Below, piece by piece: positions 36,046 to 46,456 of a stretch of 64,000 nt of DNA. Each line of letters opens with the position of its first letter. Position 1 is the first letter of the stretch. A model generated the notes under the pieces. The model did no database searches. It worked only from the letters and a program-made list of their open reading frames with translations, and was not told the origin of the DNA. The stretch spans positions 551,001 to 615,000 of the forward strand of contig JAAROD010000014.1 in the NCBI GenBank assembly GCA_012274445.1. Direction: 5' to 3'. The stretch is from Sclerotiophoma versabilis. Its lineage: Eukaryota; Ascomycota; Dothideomycetes; Pleosporales; Didymellaceae. The translations under genes were made by a program, and so were the position numbers.

Positions 36046-36932
36046 TGACATGTTCGTGGGCTCGAAAGAGTTAACAACTCGAATGCTATGTATCTTGATA
36101 CCCAATACGACAAGCGTTCTGACCGATACGTGTGAGTGTTTGTGGTAACGTGAGTCCTTGTAGCGGGGAACAGTATGCACAAATGCAATGAGCTGCATCC
36201 CAATTTCTCAAGGCCTGCCAGCAAGCCACTTGAAGTACAGACACAATAATCTGGATCATGAGGGCTAAGGGGATGTATTTGCAAGAGTCAAGGCGTCCGC
36301 AAATATTGACCGTCAATGTTTTAGGCAGAAAATGTACCCTTCGACGACAAAGGTCGAGCCAAGTAAGAACCCCAGATGAGGTAGCAATAACCCTACTTAG
36401 GAGAATGATTCATGCGCCAGTCGACTTAAGCTTCTTCTTGATCGGCTCCGACATAAACCTGGTCGCATGCGCGAGGCTACCTAGACACCACTGGAGCAGA
36501 GCTAGTGAACTGGAGGCCCCGACTGTAGTCATTGAGGCTGGCATTGAGGATTGTGATGTACATGGTGAACTATAAGATGTTGCAGATAGCGACGACAACA
36601 GAGAAGGAGATGTAGACAGTGATGCTGATGGTTGTGGTGATAGCGTGGGGGCGGGCTGAGCTGGGCTATGGGCGGCCGCTATGACTATGAAAGTTGGGAG
36701 CTGATTAAGAGGGTCCTTGGAACTGCTGGCGCAGACACCAGGCAAGCGAGAGTACTCACAATGATGCTAGAAGCGAAGAAGCGAGCATAAGTGTTGTTGA
36801 TGGCCCAGCCTGACTTAAGAGGGATGAAATACCGCCTTCAACGTGAGAAGGCTTAGTTAAGCATTAGGCATTATATCCCTACATCGTTGGATAATATTCA
36901 GCAAACACAACGCCATGCGCTATGCAATAAAT
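36046..36932. other. Mostly intergenic region
   Basis: Contains one weak minus-strand small gene candidate (36410..36788, listed separately). Otherwise 3' flanks only. Confidence 0.4.
36410..36788 (-). CDS. Possible small Ser/Pro-rich secreted protein (weak)
   Basis: Not recognised. A 29-nt first exon (36788..36760) encodes MLASSLLAS-like hydrophobic residues and ends at a clean GTGAGT donor. The following frame (to 36410) is Ser/Pro/Thr-rich with a basic C-terminus. Two acceptors keep frame: exon start 36725 (34-bp intron, very short) or 36665 (94-bp intron). The signal peptide is short, so this could equally be chance. Confidence 0.25.
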
Positions 36933-38368
36933 CTACTCATGCTTGCCCTTTCCATTTCCATCTTTCTTGTCGCACACCCTGTGGAAGTCCTTGTGCTTCT
37001 TCGCTCCCTTCCCAATCAACTTTCGGAAGTCCTTGAATCGACAGCTTGCACCAGGTCCATCCTGGCAATCAGGAATCGGTCGCGGTGCGGTGTTGGCAAT
37101 AAAGCGGATAAAATCGCCTGGGCCATCACCATCGACAGCGCCGCGGTCACAGGTCATCATCTCCATACCGACATGACCGAGGAAGGGAATCAGATCGGCC
37201 ATGCGCCAGGCTCGAGTCCACTGTGAGGCTGTCAGTAGGGCGTAGATTTGATTGAGCCTACAAGAATACTTACGTTGATGTGGTCAGTGGGAAACTCCTC
37301 AGCGGCTCCAGAAGAGGAGTTGAATAAGCCGAGAGCGGTCGCAATGAAGGGGGGAACCTCGCGGTGCGTGAAGCCGAGGAAGAAACGCTGGTCTTCAGGC
37401 CAAGCACCGCCAGGGTGATCGCGCTTTTGGATGTTTCGGAAGAGCTCTGACTGTGTCTGCAACCAAGGGAAGCCAAGGTAGGGTGACAGAGGGTTCATAG
37501 GGCCGACCATGTAGGCGTACTTCAGGTCCCAAGAGTACTCGTATGCCATCCACTCAGCATCGGTGAAGACGCCGCAGATCTCAGAGCGCTTGCCAGTGAT
37601 GGCGCTCTCGTAACCGCAGAGCTGTTGGAGCCCAACGACATCGAACGGAGACAGCTCGAAAGGCATGTAGGGCTTCAGGCGCTTTGCAACGCTCTTGCCA
37701 TAGGTGTTAATGAATTTGTCCTGCTCCTTCGTACCGGGCGCCTTCGAGAAATTTTCACAAGACTTGTGGGGAATGAGTGACTCCATCGAGCCATTGGCGT
37801 TTGTGGTGACACGAACGATCTCGATAGCGTCACTGTTAGGAAATGCTTTGATGAGGTTCTTCGCGGTATCGTATGTGCGCGACTTCTTATCGGCGAGAAT
37901 ACGCTGGGTCTTAGGTACAAGATCTGGGTAGCGCTCGAGTAGGTGCTTGCCGACGTTGGCGGCGTCGACCGCGCCGGAAGGCGTCAGGTCTTCGAGCTTA
38001 TCCTCGAGAACGGGCGACTGCCACTTCGCCATGAAAGCCATTGGCCCTGACCACTGACCATCGCGGTGTTTCTCGAGTTTCCAAAGGAAGGGCTTGATGA
38101 ACTCATCGTACTCGTCGTCATTGGCGTAAATAGCGCCGTGACGGACAATGTAGGACGCGGCGGTGATGTTGCAGCCCGTGGGTGCGTTGTGCTCGAGGCC
38201 GAAGCCAACAGCGTCGAAGTACGGCGAGATACCCGGTAGATGCAGGAGGGGGTCGAATTTATAGCCTTGTGAATGGTCGAGAGGCTGGATCGGTATCTGC
38301 TGCTGCGAGTTCAGGTATGCAGGGACTGCCAGGGCCGGGGTGGCCAGGAAAAGGGCCTTCAACAACAT
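36933..38368 (-). CDS. Secreted histidine-acid-phosphatase-like protein with divergent active site
   Basis: Belongs to the histidine phosphatase (phytase / acid phosphatase) fold. Exons 38368..37274 and 37220..36933 give 460 aa; the 53-bp phase-0 intron has donor GTAAGT and acceptor CACAG. A signal peptide covers the first ~18 residues (MLLKALFLATPALAVPA), and I chose this Met over one ten codons upstream. The catalytic RHG is present (SYIVRHGAIYAND), but the usual RHGxRxP continuation is lost. The late HD motif appears as GHVG in the last exon, so the proton donor is changed. Several Asn-X-Ser/Thr sites and paired cysteines fit secretion. The C-terminus is Lys-rich. It may be a weak or altered phosphatase. 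Confidence 0.8.
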
Positions 38369-40483
38369 CCTGGAGAAACGTACAACAACGACAATCAACG
38401 GATCAATCGGTCAATTGGCTTGTCGCAACAAGCTGAAGAGAAGAAGGATTGTCGTGATTTCTTTTTTGAGTTTGGGTACTTCCATGACGTCAACTCCCTT
38501 CCTGTTCCTGGCTAGAACGCGTCGAGCTAAACGAAGGGATGACCCGCGTGTCTGTCATGCTACAATAGCCACTTGCGCGACACTCGAATCCAGGTGCTGT
38601 TCGCTCTTCGGGCTTTCGCTGCTGAAGAGTTGTTGTGGCACCTGCTGCGAATGTTTCCCTTCGAGTTGTGTCGAACGATGAAGATCACCGCCAAGGATGA
38701 CGCGCTGTGTCCGCGATCACTCTGGAGACTTTAATTTAGCGCCCTTCGCTTTCCTTCCCTGCTCATCCATCCATCTTCGTACCCCTTTGGATTTCCGGCG
38801 GACTTTACAAACAAGCTTGCATTATACACACTCCTCGGTGCCGAAGGTCATTGAAGTACCCCGGTCCACTGCACTAGGCGACAAAGTCTTCCCGCAACAT
38901 GCTTGTACTCTCACCTCCAGCTCTGGACAAATCACTGCAATGATGCGATGGATGCTCTACAATGCCTATGGGAGGTTCCGTTCTAATTCTGTCGCCACTT
39001 CAACGCGGTTCGCTGGTGTTTACACACTTCAGATTGATTTGTTGGACATTTGATCACACGATACTCCATCGATTAGGTTGCAGGAGGTGCCATTGTCCAC
39101 ATATCAATTATAGTTGGCCCCAACTCAGATAAATGAACGAGTTATGCTCCTAAAGGACCGAATCAATAGTCTTAACAGAGGCGTTCAAAAGAGACACCTA
39201 TGGGCGTTAGGTACCTTGGTAAGGCTGTGGCAGAGGTTGCGGACTTACAATGCCATTGTTCCGGCTAGTTTCGACGAAACTGCGGGACCTTCGGAGCATC
39301 TTGGTCAACACAGAGGTCAATCCACACCCGTGCGAGCCATCTCATGGGATGACGCCATGTCGATCTGATGAAGGGTGAGGGGACAAAGCATCTAGGTCAA
39401 TACCCCGATAGCCCCAGCTTTCTGCAGTAGGGTACGTACTTGTGGGGTTGGAGGTCCAGATGAGCGCCGGATGTGAGCCGCACGATCTACACGCAAAGAC
39501 GCCTTTCTTCATCCGTTATGGTCGTCATTTGTAGGGACCAACCTACCGATGATCGACGCCAGCCTAGCGGGCGGGGATTTGCGCCACCCGCCCAATTTGG
39601 ACAACTTTCTCATCTTTTCGGCCAGTGCTTTCGTTTCGTCTTACCTTTACGGACTGCTTCACATCCCTACGTCCTGCATCCTGCAAGTCCCACAGTAGTC
39701 AACACTGGACCGGCATCAAGGCTTTACCAATGAACCACTGCTGTATCATTCAGAACGAATCTTCTCACGCAATTCACTATGCTGGAGGACATCTAGGGGA
39801 ACTCAGCTGACGACACTTTGTTCTCACGACTTGCAGCATGTCTCTCTACACAACGAAGAGTTCTGAGCTCGGAAAAATGTAAGCGAGTCAAGCGAGCCGG
39901 CCCTGCCGGAGCGTGTCCGTTCTCCACTCACCTGCAGGATCTCATCGCCGACTTCTCAGCTCCACATCTACTTGATATCACACCAATCGTAATCGGATCG
40001 CTACCGAGCGTGATCGTGATCATCAATGATTTGCTCCAGGGTCTGCAGAATGTCGCTTGGGTTGACGAAAGCTCCACGAGCGAGCAAGGTGCGCGCATTC
40101 TCTTCCTGCAGACAAGTCGTCACTTCCTGCATGATGGCTCAAACTGTATGCGTGTAGAGATACTAGCTAGAGGATCCTTGCTGTTATTAGTAGGGCCCAT
40201 GGCTGTAGCGCAACAGATTGCATAAGCCACGCATCACTCAGCTGAAGAGCTGGGAGCCATGACGGCAAGTGAGTATCTGAGCAGCACAGAGTCGGATTTG
40301 CCGTGTGCACGCCTATAAAAGCGTGTCACCAAACAGACTGAGTGTACAGATTCTTGACTTTGTGGCTGCTATATACTGCTCACAGAACCTCATTCTACCT
40401 CCACTTGCAGGTTAATCTATTATATTGCAGTATCGAATTTAAGACGCATCCAAATCGATAAGGAACCACGAACTTGTCCCATT
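38369..40483. promoter_or_regulatory. Long intergenic region with TATA box near its right end
   Basis: No gene supported across 2.1 kb; the short frames have no family look. A TATA element at 40314-40320 precedes the coiled-coil gene. Confidence 0.45.
40314..40320 (+). promoter_or_regulatory. TATA box of the coiled-coil gene
   Basis: TATAAAA about 165 bp before the ATG at 40484, in a stretch without competing genes. Position is plausible for a promoter plus leader. Confidence 0.45.
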
Positions 40484-42506
40484 ATGGCCGCTGTACAAGA
40501 TATCCTAGCACCTTTGCCGGACATTAGCCCCGAGAAGCTCACAATTCTGAAGCTTAAGCACAGTACACTCAACCGAGATGTGTTCTCTGAGCCATCCTCA
40601 CCTCTAGACGAGCACCGGGGCATGAATTTCTCCAATCATTCCAACAACATGAGCTCAGTCGTTACACGGCGATCTAGCAGCCGTGCGGCTAGTGGAGCTC
40701 GCAGACGCAGCTCATTCTTGCACTCTCATCGCAGCGAGATGTCGAGGGAGCTTACATCCCAAGTATGTGCTGTTGTATCATCTTACTGATAGTGTTGCTA
40801 ATGTCGCTATTTAGGCTGAGGGAAAGTTCTTTGCGTTAATGGATCTCATGTCTACAGCTTCGAGAGAAGCATCTTCTCTGAAAGAGTCATGGGCGCGCAT
40901 CGTCTCTGAGCGCGAGTCCCTCTTTAGAGAGAAGGAAGAGCTTCTCTCCAGAGTAGACGAAGTGACCGAGACGCTTGAGCGTACTCAAAGCGAGCATCAC
41001 CACCATGGACATGAACACGGAGAAAGAAAGAAGCAGGTCGAAAAATTGCTGCTCGAGCTCTCAGTGGCCGTCACCACTATCCAAGAGCATAAGAAGAAGA
41101 TCGCCAGTCGAGACCAAGAATTGGAGCGGACGCGCACTGAGCTACGTGAGCTGCAAACTACATCAACGGCTTCCTACAGCGAGCATGAGAGACTCAAATC
41201 CGAGCTCCAGGCCATATACATCAAGTTCAAAGCTTTGGAAGACGACCGCGATCACGCGAAGGATGAGGCTCACAAGCATCACGGAGAGCTCCGTAATATT
41301 CTGCGTGAGCATACAGATCTGAAGAGCAGGTACGATGAGTCCCACAGCAAGTTCGAGCTCTCACGCAAGGATATCCTGAGCCTCACCGACCGCATCAAGA
41401 TATTTGAGCTGGAAAGGGACGAGCATCTTCACGAGAAGGACAGGCTGCAGGAGGACTTGAAGCGAGCCAAGCACAGGGCCGAAGAGTCTTCTCGCGAGCT
41501 ATACGAGCTTACTGAACGCCATGAACGAACACAGCGTGACCTCACTAAGCTCAGAGAGTCTGTTCGCATTGTAGAAGAAGAGCGTGATGAATACTCCCTC
41601 ACCATCGAGAACCTACGTCGAGAGGTGAAAGCTAAAATCACCGGATGGGAAGAAGCTGATGAGCGTTGTGCTGATGTCACGCTCAAGTATGAACACCTCA
41701 AGCGCGAAGTCATTTCGGTTAAGGAGAAGTTGCGGGAGGTCGAGTCTCGCGAAATCGATATCAAGGAATCTCTTGATAGGTCCCGCGAAGACCATCGCTT
41801 GATCATCATCGAGCGTGATCAGCTCAAGGAAGACCTGCATGACCAGCGCAACAAGGACGCCGACCGCCATCGCCAGATCAACACACTCGAAGAGTCCCTA
41901 CGCCGCGCTGAGCAGACGGTCTCGGATCTCAGAGTCGAGGTTCACACGGTGACTGAGCGCAACAAGGTCCTTGTTCGTGAAGGTGACGATGGCCGTACCA
42001 AGCACGGACACCTGCACAATGAGTTGACTGAGCTCAAAGAGAAGCTCTTGGTGTTCCAAGCAGAGATTCGTACCTTGACCGAGGTCCGTGACCGCCACCG
42101 CAAGGAACTTGATGACTGGAGGCACAAGTATGAGGAGACTGTCGAGACCATCACCGAGTCTCACGATGGCAGTGCAGAGCTAGAGTTCGAGATCGAAAGC
42201 CTACGCACCCTCCTGCGCGAGGCGCGTGAGCAAAAGGAGCGCGCAATCTCTGCTAGACACACTGCTGACCGCGAGAGGGACGAGTATGTCGCCAAGTATG
42301 AAGAGAAGTGCAGGGACATGGAACGATTCGAGGAGAACGCGTCAGCTCACTACCATGCACACAGCAAGTCGGAAGGCGGATCGAGGTCTTATACTCGCAC
42401 TGTGTCCAGCGGCACTACGCTCCACCACGACAAGCATAACCATGTTTCTGACGGCCACGGCCATAGCCATGGTCACAGCCATGGAGGCGGTATGTTTAGT
42501 CCCTGA
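40484..42506 (+). CDS. Long coiled-coil protein with His/Gly-rich tail
   Basis: Not a family I can name; it resembles uncharacterised coiled-coil proteins of filamentous ascomycetes. Exons 40484..40762 and 40815..42506 give 656 aa; the 52-bp intron has donor GTATGT and acceptor TTTAG. Residues 1-95 are polar with an Arg/Ser-rich patch (TRRSSSRAASGARRRSS). From about 105 to 600 the protein is almost wholly charged heptad-type coiled coil (Glu, Lys, Arg, Leu). A His cluster (HHHHGHEHGE) interrupts it near residue 150. The tail is His/Gly-rich (GHGHSHGHSHGGG), which could bind metal. A GTATGT inside the last codons could be spliced to an acceptor near 42533, swapping the final MFSP for a stop. 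Structural or scaffold role inferred only. Confidence 0.8.
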
Positions 42507-42796
42507 TCAATCACTTGTGGCTTGTGCTTACAGGGTAACGTAGTATAGTTGTTGCCTTTCGTAGACCGAGAATGTCGTTTTTTCGCACGCTCTCGTGTTA
42601 CACACTCACTTAAAGTATTTCCAAAAATCGTTATTAGTTTTAAACATATCTAGTGGTTAATGCAATGGATTTCGATAATGACACATCCCGGCGAGTCCCT
42701 TCTGCTTCAGTCAGGATGACAGTGACTGACGTCATGGCGCACACTTTGCTTCTCGAGGTGACAGACGCAGCTCCCAACTTCTCATATCATCGCCCA

Positions 42797-44242
42797 TCAG
42801 TAACTTGGCGGTGGCTGTGGTATCCTCCCAAAAGCAATCGCTTGTATCTGCTTTGCATAATACATCTGTTCTGGTCAGCTTTTGCCCGATTGCTGATTAG
42901 TGACAAGAACTTACCGTGTCTGCTCCGGCACCAATGAACTTGATAGGAATCATCCGCAGAAGCCAAGGCAGCCTCAGACTGTTCAACTTCTTCACTGCCG
43001 CCGTCTCTTCCACCTTCTCGTTAAGTAGCACCTCTTTTGGCAGATGAGGCCAGACCGCCGCAGGCCTTCCGATACCGATAAGGTCACAAGCTCCACTCTG
43101 CAATGCTGCTTCCATGCCCTTCCTCGAACGGAAACCGCCGGTAACCATCAAGATGATATTCGGATATCGTTCTCGAACAGCGCTCGCATAGTCGAGGAAG
43201 AATGCTTCACGCTTCTCTGATCGCGTTGCTGGGTCGCCTGCTGCCATGCGAGGCTTTTCATAGCTACCGCCGCTGATCTCGAGGAAGTCGATCTGTTCGG
43301 CTGCAATCACACCAACTTGTTCCAAGCTTTCCTCGAGGCTTTCATTGCCACCAACATCAGCGCTGTTTATCTTGATACCAACACAGAAGGAAGCCGGGAC
43401 TACCTTTCGCACGGCGCGAACGACTTCGATCACGATACGAGCTCCCTTCGCAGGCGTACCTCCATATGCATCGGTACGCAAGTTTGTTTTTGGAGTAAGG
43501 AAAGTCGAGAGCAGGTAGCCGTGGGCCCCGTGTAACTCCACGCCCTTGAAGCCAGCCTCATACGACAACTTCGCGGCGTAGGCAAACTGATCGATGACCT
43601 CCTCAATATCCGCAACCGTCATTTCTTTTGGTGTACCGAAGGCTACCTTCTGCAGCGCTCGTTCGAGAAGACCATCACCAATGTTCAAGGGCACTGGAGA
43701 CGGCGCAATAGTGGGTTCAAAGAATCCTCGATCACCAGCTTTTGGCGGACTCTGCCGTCCGGGGTGAACCAATCTGCAGCTGTGTCAGCATTCCAAAACT
43801 GAATAGTGTGGCCCTTGCTGAGCTTTACTGGACGATGGTCGGGGTTCCTTCTTGTTGCGATGCAAGTGCCCAGCGTTTCCAGACGTCGCGTGTAGTTTCG
43901 GAGAGTGATGGCTTTGCAACCACCGACTTAAAAGATCCGCGGTACTTGCTGGAAACTTCAACGTTGCCTGAATCGATATCAGCAAAGAGCGTCATGATCC
44001 CTCCAGCGCATGCGGCCCACCTGTGAGAAGGGAGCCCCATCCTCCAGAACCCCATTTGGTATAGGCTGAAATGTGCTCCTCGCCAGGATCCGCATGCTCA
44101 GCCATATCTTCCGCCATCGCAGCCTAGATACAGATGTCAGAATGCTCTCCGAAGTCGCGGTACTTCAATATACCTTCACGAGACGGTTAGGGAAGACTAC
44201 CCCGGAGGGTGTTGTGATAGGGGTGTTCAATAAGGAAGCCAT
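42797..44242 (-). CDS. NADH:flavin oxidoreductase (Old Yellow Enzyme family)
   Basis: FMN enzyme reducing activated alkenes or related substrates with NAD(P)H. Five exons: 44242..44174, 44123..44021, 43967..43829, 43773..42915 and 42865..42797, giving 412 aa. Every junction restores family sequence: NRLVK to AAMAEDMAE, GSLLTG to NVEV, and TIVQ to LVHPGRQSP. The core has GVELHGAHGYLLSTFLTP, the NxRTDAYGG motif and the FMN phosphate-binding part VTGGFRSRKGMEAAL. The last exon gives MYYAKQIQAIAFGRIPQ and needs the downstream of two close acceptors. An EthD protein lies 0.8 kb upstream on the same strand, which may mark a small catabolic or secondary-metabolic pair. Substrate unknown. Confidence 0.9.
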
Positions 44243-45025
44243 TTTAAAAATCTGATGCAAGTATCAGAAACGAGAAAGAATGGGTATATGAGCTGCCTAC
44301 AGGAAAGATGGCATGCTGTTATATGTGCGTTTTGCACTGAAATGCTGGCTTGGTAAGGTATTTTGCATTTTCGCGCTAATTTGATCAGGCCTTTCGCAGC
44401 TTCATTCCCAAACTGGTTCGACAAGCTTCCATCAAATGCTCTTCCTAAGGAGAAGATTGCGACTTTGGCTTAAAGCGAATCAAACAACGACCCTATCGAA
44501 AGATTGCGTTGCCAGTAGAGCAGGGTCCAGACGGACGAAAAACGGGTTGTACCTCGGCAAGTGTTGATAGCGCGAGCTTCAAGGCCAGCCTTGCGCACTG
44601 TGAAATCGTTCACGTTTCCTTCATTTCGTTCTTCACCTCTCAAATGCAGCGCCTGTGCGCCAACATGTCCTACGGCTAAGGACATCAGTCGTCGCGACTA
44701 ACGGGGTCGGCCAAACGATCCATCCGTTCCCCCCCTTTCTACATCTGTGAGCTCGCACCTTCCTGCAGACGGGCAACCAGCGCGCAAACAGCGTACACAC
44801 AAAATCGATGTTACTGCCAAGTCAACTATGTCAGCCCTAATTCTATTTTGCAGCTTGATTCGCGCTTACACTGTGTCTCGCTCAATTGCCTGTACTCTGT
44901 CAGCTTCCATTACTAGCCTTGCTAAGCTTATTACTTTTGCACTTGCACATTGCCGCGTTCGCAGGTAGTGCCAAATGTCTTGAGCAAGCTCGGTGGATCT
45001 TCAATGGGGACTTACCGCCCAACTA
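44243..45025. promoter_or_regulatory. Intergenic region between EthD gene and flavin oxidoreductase gene
   Basis: Promoter of the oxidoreductase and 3' flank of the EthD gene, both minus. No gene seen. Confidence 0.5.
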
Positions 45026-45460
45026 TCATGTACTACGTTCCGTTATCATGGTCCGATCCATCAACACAACCTTCATGGCTTCCGGCATTGTGAACTCTTC
45101 CTCCGCGTCTCTAATTCGTTGGCCCTCTTCACTATTGGTCGCAGCGTATCCTTGCATAAGATGGAGGTCGTCCTTGAAGGACATTTCCACCATCGCATCC
45201 CAGCCCAAGTCCGCTGGGTAACCGACAAGTAAAACGGGCGCATTCGGATCGTTCCGGTACTTGGAAGCAAGAGTCGCTCCCAGCCTGTCCCCAAAGCCGG
45301 AGCTACATCTCTCAATATAGCGCAATGTGGTAGTTTCTGGGATGTGGGGGCCCATCACCTCCTTTACAATGGGAAGGTACTTCGACTCCATGTGCTCTCT
45401 GAATTCCTTTGGAGTGAAGTCCGGCCGGCGAGTGTAAAACATAAGGATAGTAAGCGCCAT
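45026..45460 (-). CDS. EthD-domain protein
   Basis: Small dimeric alpha-beta barrel of the EthD family, often found beside oxidoreductases in degradation or polyketide pathways. The 144-aa single exon begins with the typical first strand and helix (LTILMFYTRRPDFTPKEF then REHMESKYLPIV). It continues with a middle strand (LLVGYPADLGWDAMVEMSF) and ends with a late strand (AMKVVLMD) that closes the barrel. Length fits the family. It is upstream of and co-oriented with the flavin oxidoreductase, which makes joint function possible but unproven. Confidence 0.82.
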   Translation of the reverse strand: MALTILMFYTRRPDFTPKEFREHMESKYLPIVKEVMGPHIPETTTLRYIERCSSGFGDRLGATLASKYRNDPNAPVLLVGYPADLGWDAMVEMSFKDDLHLMQGYAATNSEEGQRIRDAEEEFTMPEAMKVVLMDRTMITERST

Positions 45461-46456
45461 TTTTCACAACCCCAGCAGAATCAAATAGTATGGACCAGAC
45501 CTCCGCGTCTGTTAGTCAGAAACAAGATTCGCAAGTATCGGTATCGAAACCCCTGGAGGCAAGTTCGATTATGTGCGTCCAACAAGCGGGCATGTGCTAC
45601 GACGCGTAGCTAAGGCGCTGATTGGTGACGTGCTTCGCTGGATGAAATCGAGGGCGACAACAAGCCAGTTCTGTTTGGCCTGAAGAGGTATATAACAATG
45701 TTGTATGTCCAAGACATCAGAAGGTTGCCGAGTTGGCAGTCGAGTAGAGATAACGACTGAGCCATCTGCGTCGCCCCTTGCTAAGGGTTGACTATCCATT
45801 CAGCGTTGTCTGGGCTTGCTACGTGCGTAGCATACATGAGTCGTGTGCACTAGGCATGTCGTAACCGCGCATATCATTTCTCAAGACTACTCCAGGGCTA
45901 GCACACGTCTATGGTGTCTTCGACGGCCTTGGAGTTCCAATGCAAAAGACAAGCTTGCAATAGCAGTGACAAGGTCGCAACCAGATAGACTGTGGTCGCA
46001 AGAGCATCACTTCACATGTAAGTCCAACACCGACGTGATGTGATGTTAACGAATACGGTGAAGCTAGGCGCCTATTCACGCGCGGCAGCTGCGGCACACT
46101 AAGCAGGGGGAACAATGGAAAGCCGACATCAATTGCGGCACGCACCTTATTTCAGAAACTAGTCAGCCAATCTTTACTGCAAGTTTACGGCGTGGTCGTG
46201 ACAGGTGAGCGCCGTTCGATTGCCTGTTTTGGCAGGCCGCCCTGCCCCCGCTTTATGAAGAGGTTCGGACAAGCACCCGCCGAATCTTCCGTCCACACAC
46301 CATCGAGCCGGAGGGGCGGGACGGAGCGCCGCCACCTGTTGCTTTGGGGCAGAGCGACAGGGCATATTAAAAGACGATGGATTGCGAAGTGACTTCTTTT
46401 GTACTCTCAGACGTCATTGAGGCTCTTTCTCAGTATCACGACTCGCAACCGACAAG
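45461..46456. promoter_or_regulatory. Divergent intergenic region between EthD and GH31 genes
   Basis: About 1 kb serving the EthD gene (minus) and the GH31 gene (plus). A TATTAAAA element at 46375-46382 lies about 75-80 bp before the GH31 ATG and is a reasonable TATA-like site. No other gene seen. Confidence 0.45.

Noticed and set aside
37232..37273. Continuation of the phosphatase frame past the exon end
   Set aside because: It runs through a GTAAGT donor into intron sequence; the alternative exon from 37220 restores the family C-terminus.
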